From Lutibacter sp. (lineage in GTDB: Bacteria; Bacteroidota; Bacteroidia; Flavobacteriales; Flavobacteriaceae): a DNA stretch of 12,118 nt. A program made the position numbers and the translations under genes. Within the stretch, counting starts at the first letter, position 1; each line of letters begins with the position of its first letter. The notes under the pieces were generated by a model that searched no databases, was not told where the DNA came from, and saw nothing but the letters and a program-made list of their open reading frames with translations. Positions 1 to 7,724 of this stretch are shown piece by piece. The stretch covers positions 110,294 through 122,411 of the forward strand of contig NVVE01000001.1 of assembly GCA_002733285.1 (NCBI GenBank), read 5' to 3'.

Positions 1-609
1 ATTCCAGGCACTATTGACAATGATATTTATGGTACAAATTATACCATTGGATATGATACAGCATTAAATACAGTTGTTGAAGTAATTGATAAAATTAGAG
101 ATACCGCTAGTTCACATAATAGATTGTTTTTTGTTGAAGTTATGGGGCGAGATGCAGGGTTCATAGCTTTAAATTCTGGAGTTGGTTCAGGTGCTGAAGA
201 AATTTTAATTCCAGAAGAGGATTTGGGATTAGATCGCTTATTGGAAGCATTAAAGAGAAATAAACGCTCTGGAAAGTCATCGAGTATTGTCGTAGTTACT
301 GAAGGTGATAAAATCGGGAAAAGTGTATTTGGATTGGCAGATTATGTTGAAGAAAATTTACCAGAGTACGAAGTTCGAGTTTCAGTATTAGGTCATATGC
401 AACGTGGTGGAGCCCCTAGTTGTTTTGATAGGGTTTTGGCAAGTAGGTTAGGAGTGAAGGCAGTTGAATTACTGCTAGATGGTAATACGAATTTAATGGT
501 AGGTATTATAAATAATAAAGTTGAAACTACCCAGTTAGAAAACGCTATAAAGGAACATCATGAAATTAATAAAGAATTATTGCGAGTTAGCGATATCATG
601 TCATTCTAA
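1..609 (+). CDS. pfkA: 6-phosphofructokinase, 3' part (5' end outside window)
   Basis: ATP-dependent phosphofructokinase converts fructose 6-phosphate to fructose 1,6-bisphosphate in the cytosol, the committing step of glycolysis. The frame is open from base 1 and the visible 202 residues match the C-terminal two-thirds of a bacterial PfkA of about 320 residues. It begins at the catalytic loop IPGTIDND (the second Asp of TIDND corresponds to the E. coli catalytic base Asp127). The substrate-binding MGRDAG follows at window residues 50-55, and LGHMQRGG, carrying the His and Arg that bind fructose 6-phosphate, lies near residue 130. The start codon and the N-terminal ATP-binding glycines lie upstream of the window. 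The stop at 607-609 is only 16 bases before gap, so the two are probably cotranscribed. The family is clear; allosteric behaviour cannot be judged from this part. Confidence 0.96.
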   Translation: MPGTIDNDIYGTNYTIGYDTALNTVVEVIDKIRDTASSHNRLFFVEVMGRDAGFIALNSGVGSGAEEILIPEEDLGLDRLLEALKRNKRSGKSSSIVVVTEGDKIGKSVFGLADYVEENLPEYEVRVSVLGHMQRGGAPSCFDRVLASRLGVKAVELLLDGNTNLMVGIINNKVETTQLENAIKEHHEINKELLRVSDIMSF

Positions 610-625
610 TAAGGTAAAATAAAGG

Positions 626-1636
626 ATGTCTAATCAAACAAACAAAATTAAAGTAGGCATAAACGGATTTGGAAGAATAGGAAGATTAGCATTTAGATCA
701 GCTGTAAACAGAGCAAATGTAGAAATTGTAGCAATTAATGATTTACTTGAAATTGATCATCTCGCTTACTTGTTAAAATACGATTCAGTTCACGGACCTT
801 TTAAAGGTACTATTAAAGTAGCACAAGGGAGTCTTATTGTTAATGGAAAATCAGTTCGTATAACCTCAGAAAGAAACCCAGCCAATATTCAATGGGATCA
901 ACTAAATGTTGATTTTGTTATTGAATCAACAGGGTTTTTTACAGATAAAGATCAAGCAGCTTTACATCTAAAAGGGGGGGCTAAAAAAGTGGTAATTTCA
1001 GCGCCCTCAGAAGATGCTCCAATGTATGTTATGGGTGTAAATCATTTGCAGCTGTCAAAAGATGAAAAGGTGTTTTCTAACGCATCATGCACCACCAATT
1101 GTTTAGCACCAATAGTAAAAGTTTTAAATGAGAATTTTGGTATAGTTGAAGGTTTGGTTACCACAGTTCATTCTGCTACGGGAAGTCAAAATACGGTTGA
1201 TGGACCTTCTGATAAATGGCGTAGAGGGAGGTCAGCATTAAATAATATGATACCCACAACAACAAGTGCAGGAGAAGCTATAACTAAAGTTATACCTGAA
1301 TTAGAAGGGAAAATATTAGCAATGGCAGTTAGAGTTCCAACTGTTAATGTATCGTTAGTGGATTTAACCGTTCGTTTAAAAAAAGCAACTTCTTATACTG
1401 AAATAAAAGAAGTAATGAAAAATGCTTCAGAGAATGAATTAAAAGGAATTTTAGGCTATACAGATGAAGAAGTAGTATCGCAAGATTTTGTTTCAGAGCC
1501 AAGAACTTCTGTTTTTGATGCAGAGGCAGGTTTGGCGCTTAATGAAAATTTTTATAAAATTATTTCGTGGTATGACAACGAATTTGGTTATGCAACTAAA
1601 ATTGTTGACCTAATAGAACATGCAGCATCAATTTAA
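626..1636 (+). CDS. gap: type I glyceraldehyde-3-phosphate dehydrogenase
   Basis: Phosphorylating GAPDH oxidises glyceraldehyde 3-phosphate to 1,3-bisphosphoglycerate in the cytosol. The 336 residues are full length. The Rossmann motif is GINGFGRIGR (residues 11-20), and Asp39 in the INDL segment favours NAD over NADP. The nucleophile Cys155 sits in SNASCTTNC, with the activating His182 in TTVHSATG. Arg236 in VRVPT and the C-terminal SWYDNEFGYA are also present. One detail is unusual: the inorganic-phosphate loop, IPTTTGAAK in the Bacillus enzyme, reads IPTTTSAGE here (211-217), so the usual Gly209 is Ser214 and a Lys is Glu217. Many Bacteroidota carry more than one gap paralogue and this may be the less canonical one. 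It sits between pfkA (16 bases) and mgsA (46 bases), supporting a glycolytic operon. The start is ATG at 626, with no obvious Shine-Dalgarno sequence, as is normal in this phylum. Confidence 0.96.
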   Translation: MSNQTNKIKVGINGFGRIGRLAFRSAVNRANVEIVAINDLLEIDHLAYLLKYDSVHGPFKGTIKVAQGSLIVNGKSVRITSERNPANIQWDQLNVDFVIESTGFFTDKDQAALHLKGGAKKVVISAPSEDAPMYVMGVNHLQLSKDEKVFSNASCTTNCLAPIVKVLNENFGIVEGLVTTVHSATGSQNTVDGPSDKWRRGRSALNNMIPTTTSAGEAITKVIPELEGKILAMAVRVPTVNVSLVDLTVRLKKATSYTEIKEVMKNASENELKGILGYTDEEVVSQDFVSEPRTSVFDAEAGLALNENFYKIISWYDNEFGYATKIVDLIEHAASI

Positions 1637-1682
1637 ACAAAACTTAAGCATCAATTAATGTGTTTTTTTATACCTTTAAACT

Positions 1683-2045
1683 ATGGAAATTGCAATTATA
1701 GCACACGACGGAAAAAAAGCTGAAATGATTCAGTTTTTAATGGATTTTAAAGCCTTAATATTAGCGAAAGAAATTCAATTAGTTTCAACAGGAACTACAG
1801 GTAAAAATGCTGAAAAAGCAGGATTTAAAGTTAGGAAATTTCTATCAGGGCCGTATGGGGGTGATGCTCAAATTGCAGGGAGAGTTGCAGAAGGAAAAAC
1901 CGAAATGGTTTTCTTTTTTAGAGATCCTTTAGATAAACATCCACATGAGCCAGATATTGCTATGTTAATGCGTTTATGTGATGTTCATGATGTGCCATTA
2001 GCTACAAATCCAGCAACCGCTGAATTGTTAATTAAAGCGATTTAA
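1683..2045 (+). CDS. mgsA: methylglyoxal synthase
   Basis: MgsA removes phosphate from dihydroxyacetone phosphate to give methylglyoxal, a bypass that frees phosphate when triose phosphates pile up. Of the 120 residues nearly all belong to the MGS-like fold. His8-Asp9 match E. coli His19-Asp20. TGTTG at 37-40 is the phosphate loop, Asp61 in SGPYGGDAQ matches the catalytic Asp71, and His88 and Asp91 in PHEPD match His98 and Asp101. Compared with the 152-residue E. coli enzyme it lacks about 11 N-terminal and 20 C-terminal residues; that is a compact form rather than a truncation, because all catalytic residues remain. It follows gap by 46 bases on the same strand with no visible terminator, so it is probably in the pfkA-gap operon. 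It ends 5 bases from the convergent ridA. Confidence 0.95.
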   Translation: MEIAIIAHDGKKAEMIQFLMDFKALILAKEIQLVSTGTTGKNAEKAGFKVRKFLSGPYGGDAQIAGRVAEGKTEMVFFFRDPLDKHPHEPDIAMLMRLCDVHDVPLATNPATAELLIKAI

Positions 2046-2050
2046 GGCTA

Positions 2051-2431
2051 CTATTTTATAGCAATCATTGAAATTTCAACATTTACAAACAAAGGTAAAT
2101 TACCTACTTCTACAGTTTCACGTGCAGGTGCAGTTTCCACATTGAAATAATTTTCATAAACAATATTTATTTTTGCAAAATCATTCATGTTTTTAACAAA
2201 TATTGAGCTTTTAACTACATTTTCAAAAGTCATTCCAGCCTCAGTTAAAACAGCCTTCATGTTTTCCATTACTTGTTTAGTTTCCACTTCAATAGATTCA
2301 TTAACTAATTGTCCATTTGAAGGATTCAATGCAATTTGACCTGATGTATAAAGTGTATTTCCAATTAATACAGCTTGGTTGTATGGACCAATTGGAGCAG
2401 GAGCATTTTTTGTGTTAATTATTTTTTTCAT
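2051..2431 (-). CDS. ridA: RidA family reactive intermediate (enamine/imine) deaminase
   Basis: RidA (YjgF/YER057c/UK114 family) hydrolyses reactive 2-aminoacrylate and related enamines released by PLP-dependent dehydratases, giving keto acids and ammonia. It acts in the cytosol, usually as a trimer. The 126 residues are full length. The signature is intact: PIGPYNQA at 13-20 with Tyr17, SGQIALNP at 30-37, and PARETVEVGNLP at 102-113, whose Arg104 corresponds to the catalytic Arg105 of E. coli RidA. Glu119 is the usual acidic partner. The ATG at 2431 lies 23 bases after the lptD stop on the same strand, so it is likely translated from an lptD transcript. A functional tie to LPS export is not evident. 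The gene converges on mgsA with 5 bases between stops and no clear terminator hairpin between them. Confidence 0.95.
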   Translation of the reverse strand: MKKIINTKNAPAPIGPYNQAVLIGNTLYTSGQIALNPSNGQLVNESIEVETKQVMENMKAVLTEAGMTFENVVKSSIFVKNMNDFAKINIVYENYFNVETAPARETVEVGNLPLFVNVEISMIAIK

Positions 2432-2454
2432 GATATAAAATTTTATCTTAACTA

Positions 2455-5067
2455 TTAAAATAATCGCCTGTCTGGCACTTTTCTTTTATCGTATTTCAAA
2501 TCGCTAAGCATTGATGATTTTACACCAATAAAAAAATAATAAGTTTGTCTTGTACCAAAAGGTACCCAATTAAAATTCAATTTCCAACTATCTAAATCCC
2601 TTGAAAATCGCAATTGAGTATAACTAAACCCTTTATTTTTAATATCGTAACCAGATGAAACTCCTACCTTCCACTTTGGAGTTAATTCAATATCTCCTGA
2701 AAACATTAAGGAGTTAGACGAAATTTCGTTTTGTCTCTTAGAATTTTGATAATTTAAAGAGTATGCAAGATTTAAATTCCATGGGATAGTTGAATTATAA
2801 AGTTTAGCGGTCTTTGTATTTTCTTCACCTGATTGGCTATCAGAATTTAAATTATTACTGGCATTTAAATCTTCACCAAAAATCCCATTTGAATTATTAG
2901 CTTGTGCAGTTTGTTGTTTAGAATTCTTTTGTTTATTGGATTTTTTACTAGAGAGATTGTAATTCATTGTTAAACTAGCAGAGGTTAATCTAAACAAACT
3001 CCCTCCATTATTTATATTGAATGTGTTTATTTTTGCTCCACTAGCAGTAATGGCATATGGATCTAGAGTAGCGTTTAAATTTACTTTTAATTTTTTATTA
3101 AAAAAGTCAGTACCAGCGGTCATTCTTACAGGACTCCATTTTAATGAATCTGCCGCCATATTGTAACTTGTTGAGAAATTTAAATTATTTATAAGCGTTA
3201 TATTTTCGGGTTCAACTTTTGTAGAATCTTTGGACATCATTTTTGCTTCAAACGTATTGTTTAAACTAAAACTTAAACTGTTTGATAGCCCTTTTCCGGG
3301 ACCACCGAAAATTCCATTAGCAAAAGGTGAGTACTCAACAACATCATTTTCATCTTCACTTCGTTGAACTTCTTCGTAATATGAACTGAAATCAGGACGA
3401 TAACCATATGAAACGCTAGGTCTAATTACATGTCTAATTTTTTTTAGTCGTCCTTTGTTAAAGTTAAACATCCCATATAACGTTGTTGATAATGAAACAC
3501 CAGTTGAATATTCTCTGAAAGTGTTAAATTTATTAATAGTGTCAGTGACAATTTCATTTTCAGTAGTATCATAGGTTTTGTTAATTCTATCAAAATACCA
3601 AACTTCCTTATAATTCGCATTTGGAGAAAGGGTGAAATGTTTCAATACTTTCATATTTGTACTAAATGTAGCATTATGTTGCAAACCTGATTGAGCAGTT
3701 TCAAACATTTCTTTTTTAAAGAAAAATTCATCGGTTGTATTAATTCTATTATCTCCTTTTAAAGAATAGGTCATGCCTAATTTTTGTAAGGAATTTTTTT
3801 TAGCACCCGATCTTGGTGCAAATGGGTATATTCTGTCCATATTAACTTGCAAAGAAGGAAGTGACATTGTAATTTGTTCTGTATTCGTGTTTTGCGAATG
3901 AGTTGCAGAAAGTGATAGATTAAAAGGGGTTCCAACGAATTTTTTATAATAGGAAACAGATGAACTTAAGGTGTTGTTTAAAAATGAATTGGTATTATAT
4001 TCATTTAGCGATTCTCTAAAATAAGTACTACTTCCTAAGTTCACAGAAGCAGATATTCTTGAATTTGGACTTGCTTTTGCATCTTGGCTGTGACTCCATC
4101 TTAAGTTGTAATTAGTTGTTTCAGAAAAATCATCAAAACCTCTAATACTGTTTTTTAAATTTTCAAAACTAAAACTGAAATTACCATTAAAACGATACCT
4201 TACTGCGTAGTTAGAATCAGTTCTTAAACCCCAACTTCCATTGCTGTAAACATCTCCTAAGACTGACAACACAACAAAATCGTTTATGGCAAAATAATAA
4301 CCTCCATTTTGTAGAAAATAACCTTGCTGGGCGGTATCACCCCATGTAGGCATAATAAAACCAGAAACATTTCCTTGAGTTAACGGGATGTATGCAAAAG
4401 GTAAAAAAAGTGGCGTAGGTACATCTTTAATTACTAAATTACTTAAGCCAATTACTAATTTTTTATTAGGAACAATTTTAGCCTTACGGGTTTTTATATA
4501 AAAATCAGGCTTTTCTTTTTCAGAAGTCGTAAATATAATGTTACTGATATAAATTGTTGAATCGTTTTCTTTTTTTGTGACTTCACCTCTAATAAATACC
4601 CCATCTTGCTCAGTTCTTAATCCCCAAGTTTTAGCTTTTTCAGTTTTGAAATTAAAGATAATTGAATCTAGAGTTGATTCTTCTGCACCTTGCTTAAAAA
4701 TAGGAAGCTGTGAATAATTCCCAACACTATCTTTAATTCCTTTTGCCCAAACAACATTTGTATTATTGTTAATTTCAATATAACCAGCTGTTAAATCAAT
4801 ATCCTTATAGTGAACACGTGCGTTATCATATAAAATAATTTTGTTATTTTTAAGATCTTGCCGAATCAAACTATCCGCAGTATGCTCAATAATACTTTCG
4901 AGAAGCTCTATTGGTTTTGCAATACTATCTTTAGGAATTGTATTTAACGAATCTTTTACAGATAAATTTAAAGTGTCAGTTGTCTTAACCAACCGAGTTT
5001 TTAAAGTCTTTTCCTTAATTTCTTGAGAATAAATAGCTGAGCTGATAAAGCTAAAAGCTAGTATCAA
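2455..5067 (-). CDS. lptD: LPS assembly outer-membrane protein LptD (Bacteroidota type)
   Basis: LptD is the outer-membrane barrel that inserts lipopolysaccharide into the outer leaflet. From the TTG at 5067 the protein has 870 residues. An OstA/LptD_N-like periplasmic part (roughly 60-230, including YDNARVHYKDIDLTAGYIEI) is followed by a long barrel of alternating aromatic and polar strands ending at the C-terminus. The barrel carries a 47-residue Ser/Asn/Gln/Lys-rich insert (706-752), probably a surface loop. I see no Cys in the 870 residues, so the disulfides of E. coli LptD cannot form. The start is uncertain: the frame stays open upstream to about 5166 with no in-frame ATG or GTG. The TTG product has a hydrophobic leader ending IYSQ but no basic n-region, while upstream codons supply one (KTLHKNIYF), so translation probably begins further up, for example at ATT 5106. 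It is divergent from the amidase gene and followed by ridA. Confidence 0.88.
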   Translation of the reverse strand: MILAFSFISSAIYSQEIKEKTLKTRLVKTTDTLNLSVKDSLNTIPKDSIAKPIELLESIIEHTADSLIRQDLKNNKIILYDNARVHYKDIDLTAGYIEINNNTNVVWAKGIKDSVGNYSQLPIFKQGAEESTLDSIIFNFKTEKAKTWGLRTEQDGVFIRGEVTKKENDSTIYISNIIFTTSEKEKPDFYIKTRKAKIVPNKKLVIGLSNLVIKDVPTPLFLPFAYIPLTQGNVSGFIMPTWGDTAQQGYFLQNGGYYFAINDFVVLSVLGDVYSNGSWGLRTDSNYAVRYRFNGNFSFSFENLKNSIRGFDDFSETTNYNLRWSHSQDAKASPNSRISASVNLGSSTYFRESLNEYNTNSFLNNTLSSSVSYYKKFVGTPFNLSLSATHSQNTNTEQITMSLPSLQVNMDRIYPFAPRSGAKKNSLQKLGMTYSLKGDNRINTTDEFFFKKEMFETAQSGLQHNATFSTNMKVLKHFTLSPNANYKEVWYFDRINKTYDTTENEIVTDTINKFNTFREYSTGVSLSTTLYGMFNFNKGRLKKIRHVIRPSVSYGYRPDFSSYYEEVQRSEDENDVVEYSPFANGIFGGPGKGLSNSLSFSLNNTFEAKMMSKDSTKVEPENITLINNLNFSTSYNMAADSLKWSPVRMTAGTDFFNKKLKVNLNATLDPYAITASGAKINTFNINNGGSLFRLTSASLTMNYNLSSKKSNKQKNSKQQTAQANNSNGIFGEDLNASNNLNSDSQSGEENTKTAKLYNSTIPWNLNLAYSLNYQNSKRQNEISSNSLMFSGDIELTPKWKVGVSSGYDIKNKGFSYTQLRFSRDLDSWKLNFNWVPFGTRQTYYFFIGVKSSMLSDLKYDKRKVPDRRLF
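2812..2952 (-). other. low-complexity Ser/Asn/Lys/Gln insert in the LptD barrel
   Basis: These codons give residues 706-752 of LptD as counted from the TTG start. The segment is dominated by Ser, Asn, Lys, Gln, Glu and Asp, opening with Lys-rich SSKKSNKQKNSKQQ and closing with acidic SGEENTK. Barrel-like strands flank it on both sides (SASLTMNYNL before, IPWNLNLAYSLNY after). It therefore most plausibly forms a long, disordered extracellular or periplasmic loop. Which side of the membrane it faces cannot be decided from sequence alone. Confidence 0.6.
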
Positions 5068-5197
5068 TAAACAGGTAAAATATATATTTTTATGAAGTGT
5101 TTTAATAATGAAAATTTTTATAAAAAAAACCTTATAAATTGGGCGGATTACATAAGTTTTTTTAATTTAGCTTATGAACTAATCGACCTTTAATTGA

Positions 5198-5226
5198 TTG
5201 TTTGTAAATGTATGGCTTAATATTTG
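5198..5226 (+). promoter_or_regulatory. candidate Bacteroidota-type promoter for the amidase gene
   Basis: The Flavobacterium sigma-A consensus is TTG, a 17-23 base spacer, then TAnnTTTG. Here TTG at 5198-5200 is followed by an 18-base spacer and AATATTTG at 5219-5226, which differs from the -7 element only at its first base. Transcription would start near 5232 and leave a leader of roughly 35-40 bases before the ATG at 5269. The region lies between divergent lptD and the amidase. In AT-rich DNA such matches arise by chance, so confidence is low. Confidence 0.35.
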
Positions 5227-5268
5227 AAACATACAAATAGCAAAGGCCAAAAATAATTAAAATAATTG

Positions 5269-6393
5269 ATGAATTCGCTACTCTTTTCTAAAATTAAAGC
5301 TATAACGAAATTTAGTTTGCTTTTAGGGTTTTTAATAAACCTTTTTTGTAATAGTCATACAATTTTTGCGCAAAAAAAAGATTTTATTGTTGTGTTAGAT
5401 GCAGGTCATGGGGGGAAGGATCCTGGTAAAGTTGGTTACAAAAATAGCAAGGAAAAAGAAATTGCGCTAAAAATTGTATTACAACTAGGTGAATTATTAG
5501 AGAAACACAATTTTATTAAAGTTGTTTATACGCGTAAAACAGATGTTTTTGTCGATTTATGGGAAAGAGGAAGAATAGCGAACAAAGCAGATGCAGATTT
5601 GTTTGTTTCAATTCATTGCAATGCTCATAATTCACAGGCTTCGGGGGCTGAAACGTGGGTTTTGGGAACACATGCAAATCGTCAAAATTTTGAAGTCGCA
5701 AAAGCAGAAAACTCAGTTATTTTATTAGAAGAAAATTACAAAACAAACTATAAAGGTTTCGACCCTAATTCACCTGAATCTGTGATCGGATTAACATTAA
5801 TGCAAGAAGAATATTTAGATCAAAGTATCCAGTTAGCTAGTCTTATTCAAAGCGGGTTTACGAATACCTTAAAGCGTAAAAACAGAGGTGTTAAACAAGC
5901 CGGTTTTGTAGTTTTATACCAAACGTTTATGCCAAGTGTTTTAATTGAAACTGGTTTTTTAACCAACAGAATTGAAGGTTCTTATTTAAATTCAAAAATA
6001 GGGCAGGAAAAATTTTCTGAGTCAATTTATAGAAATATTAATAAATATATTCAACAACTCACATTAAATACAGTTACAAGTGCTGTAAATGAGGCTAAAA
6101 TAAGCCCTATAAAAAGCGCTAAAATTAATTACAAAAAGGTCAAGTTTAAAGTACAGATAGCGGCTGGTACTAGTAAATTAGAAACGAAGCCATACAACTT
6201 TAAAGGGCTAAAAAATGTTGAGCGATTTAAAATAGGAAAACTTTATAAATACTATATAGGGAAGACATCAGATTATTCTGAAATTAAGAAACTCCAACAG
6301 TTAGCTAAATCAAAAGGCTATAGGTCATCTTTTATCGTTGCATTTAGAGATGGAAAGAAAATTTCTGTAGAAGAAGTTTTAAAAAAATCATAG
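5269..6393 (+). CDS. secreted N-acetylmuramoyl-L-alanine amidase with C-terminal SPOR-like domain
   Basis: A zinc amidase (Amidase_3, AmiA/B/C-like) that cuts the bond between N-acetylmuramic acid and the stem peptide in periplasmic peptidoglycan, typically during cell separation. From ATG 5269 it has 374 residues. A basic then hydrophobic signal peptide ends near FAQ (33-35). The catalytic domain spans about 38-262: His47 in LDAGHGG, Glu62 in the SKEKEIAL segment and His116 in SIHCNA are the expected zinc ligands, and Glu227 in LIETGF is the catalytic glutamate. A linker leads to a SPOR-like region at about 290-368 (KVQIAAG, then YIGKTSDYSEI), a fold that binds denuded glycan at the septum. 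A TTG lies directly before the ATG at 5266; ATG is preferred. The gene is divergent from lptD and 60 bases upstream of the mlaD-like gene. I leave the symbol blank because AmiA, AmiB and AmiC cannot be told apart. Confidence 0.93.
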   Translation: MNSLLFSKIKAITKFSLLLGFLINLFCNSHTIFAQKKDFIVVLDAGHGGKDPGKVGYKNSKEKEIALKIVLQLGELLEKHNFIKVVYTRKTDVFVDLWERGRIANKADADLFVSIHCNAHNSQASGAETWVLGTHANRQNFEVAKAENSVILLEENYKTNYKGFDPNSPESVIGLTLMQEEYLDQSIQLASLIQSGFTNTLKRKNRGVKQAGFVVLYQTFMPSVLIETGFLTNRIEGSYLNSKIGQEKFSESIYRNINKYIQQLTLNTVTSAVNEAKISPIKSAKINYKKVKFKVQIAAGTSKLETKPYNFKGLKNVERFKIGKLYKYYIGKTSDYSEIKKLQQLAKSKGYRSSFIVAFRDGKKISVEEVLKKS

Positions 6394-6453
6394 CTGGTTT
6401 AGTTAGTACTACCAAAATTAATTAGTAATATTGCTATACTAAATACTATAATT

Positions 6454-7410
6454 TTGAAAATTACAAGAGAAGTAAAAACAGGAATTGTTGCCGTAAGTGT
6501 AATTGCCTTATCTATATGGGGATATAACTTTATGAAAGGGCTTAATTTATTTGATGGCCCATCAATAACATATTTGACTGAATATAACAATGTGCAAGGG
6601 CTAAATAAGGCCAGTGTTGTAACAATTAATGGCGTAGAAGTTGGAAAGGTTGTTAAAATAAGTTTCAACAATGAACCTGAAAAACGAGGTCAATTAATTG
6701 TTGAATTTTCTGTTGAAACAGATTTCGAGTTCTCAAAAAAAAGTATTGCAAAAATTTATAGTGCTAGTTTAATGGGGGGTAAATCATTAGCTATAATTCC
6801 TTCGTATGAAGGAGAAATGGCAAAACCTGGAGACTTTTTACAAGGTGAAATAGAATCAGATATTTTTTCTTCAGTTACAGAAAAATTAAATCCTTTACAG
6901 GCAAAGGTTGAAAATGTAATTGTTAGTGCCGATTCTTTAATGGTTGGTTTAAATGATATGATTGATGCTAAAAGTAGAGCGCATTTTAAATCGAGTATTG
7001 CAAAGTTAGACGTAACAATTTCAAACTTTAAAAGCATTTCAGAATCTATAGATGAGTTGATAAAAACTAATGAAGAAAAGCTCGGGAATACCCTAACTAA
7101 CGCAGAATTAATGGCTAGTAATCTAGCCAAATTATCTGATACATTGGTAAGTGCAAACTTAGGGTTAGCGATTAAAAACTTTGAAACTACTGTTAATAAT
7201 TTAAATAAAATTTTAGCTAGTATTGATGCTGGCGATGGTACTTTAGGGAAGTTACTAAAAGACGATGAAATGTACAATAATCTATCTAATGCTTCAAAAG
7301 AAATGGAAGAGTTATTGCGAGAAATGAAATTGCACCCTAAACGCTTTGTTCATTTTTCATTATTCGGAAAAAAAGATAAAGGGTATAAACCTACTGAAGA
7401 AATTAGATAA
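6454..7410 (+). CDS. mlaD: MlaD/MCE-family lipid transport protein
   Basis: MCE proteins of the MlaD type are anchored in the inner membrane and carry phospholipid across the periplasm with an ABC transporter. The 318 residues start with a short basic stretch and one transmembrane helix at about 9-27. The MCE domain follows at about 38-116 (GLNKASVVTINGVEVGKVV, then SLMGGKSLAIIPS). A long, predominantly helical, coiled-coil-like region (about 140-295) contains DGTLGKLLKDDEMYNNL, and a basic tail reads LHPKRFVHFSLFGKK. The start is TTG at 6454: no in-frame ATG would preserve the membrane anchor, and MKITREVKTG is a natural N-terminus. No MlaE permease or MlaF ATPase is in the window, so partners must be elsewhere. 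It follows the amidase by 60 bases, probably in the same transcript. Substrate and direction of transport are unknown. Confidence 0.92.
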   Translation: MKITREVKTGIVAVSVIALSIWGYNFMKGLNLFDGPSITYLTEYNNVQGLNKASVVTINGVEVGKVVKISFNNEPEKRGQLIVEFSVETDFEFSKKSIAKIYSASLMGGKSLAIIPSYEGEMAKPGDFLQGEIESDIFSSVTEKLNPLQAKVENVIVSADSLMVGLNDMIDAKSRAHFKSSIAKLDVTISNFKSISESIDELIKTNEEKLGNTLTNAELMASNLAKLSDTLVSANLGLAIKNFETTVNNLNKILASIDAGDGTLGKLLKDDEMYNNLSNASKEMEELLREMKLHPKRFVHFSLFGKKDKGYKPTEEIR

Positions 7411-7724
7411 TAGTTACTTTAAATAAACAGAATTTTTTTTCCATCTTAAAACCTATTCAACTTAGGAAGAAAAGCATTCACTTTTCCGAATTTTCAATTC
7501 ATAATACACTAATTATTGTGCTGAAAAATTAGTATTTACACATAAAATCTTAACAAATATTGTTACTATGTAAAATATCAAATAGTTGATTTTGAAAATT
7601 ATTGAAAAATGAGCTAAGTTTTAAAATATTAAATTAAATTTACAGTCGGATTTATTTTTCAAGATTTCAAATTTTAAATTCGATTATAATATTGATTTTA
7701 TAGAGTCATCATTAAATAAAATGT
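7411..7724. other. 314-base intergenic region, probable promoter region of the Fe-S cluster
   Basis: No convincing open frame lies here. The DNA is very AT-rich, with a T8 run near 7432-7441 that could help end the mlaD transcript, although no strong hairpin precedes it. A weak inverted repeat ACTAATT/AATTAGT (7508-7514 and 7527-7533, 12-base loop) is present. A loose match to the -7 element, TGATTTTG at 7587-7594, has a TTG about 24 bases upstream at 7560-7562. An ATG at 7721 opens a six-codon frame that overlaps the start of the next gene at 7725; whether it is translated is unknown. I see no RNA gene or riboswitch. Confidence 0.5.

Noticed and set aside
2046..2066. Possible bidirectional terminator between convergent mgsA and ridA
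   Set aside because: Only a 4-bp GCTA/TAGC stem is present, too weak to call a terminator.
5248..5255. TATTTTTG on the - strand as a -7 element for lptD
   Set aside because: It matches TAnnTTTG, but there is no TTG at a proper distance upstream and the site would sit next to the amidase start. I do not call it a promoter.
6422..6442. TTAGTA/TACTAA inverted repeat between the amidase and mlaD genes
   Set aside because: A 6-bp AT-rich stem with a 9-base loop is expected by chance in this DNA and has no T-run in the right place.
6399..6671. 90-codon - strand frame across the amidase/mlaD junction
   Set aside because: It overlaps the mlaD start and its transmembrane segment in antisense. The hydrophobic product mirrors that segment, and no start context or motif supports it.
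6756..7277. 173-codon open frame on the - strand opposite the mlaD-like gene
   Set aside because: It lies wholly inside a gene with clear MCE features. Its product is Ser/Leu/Ile-rich with no recognisable motif, as expected of the antisense of an AT-rich gene.
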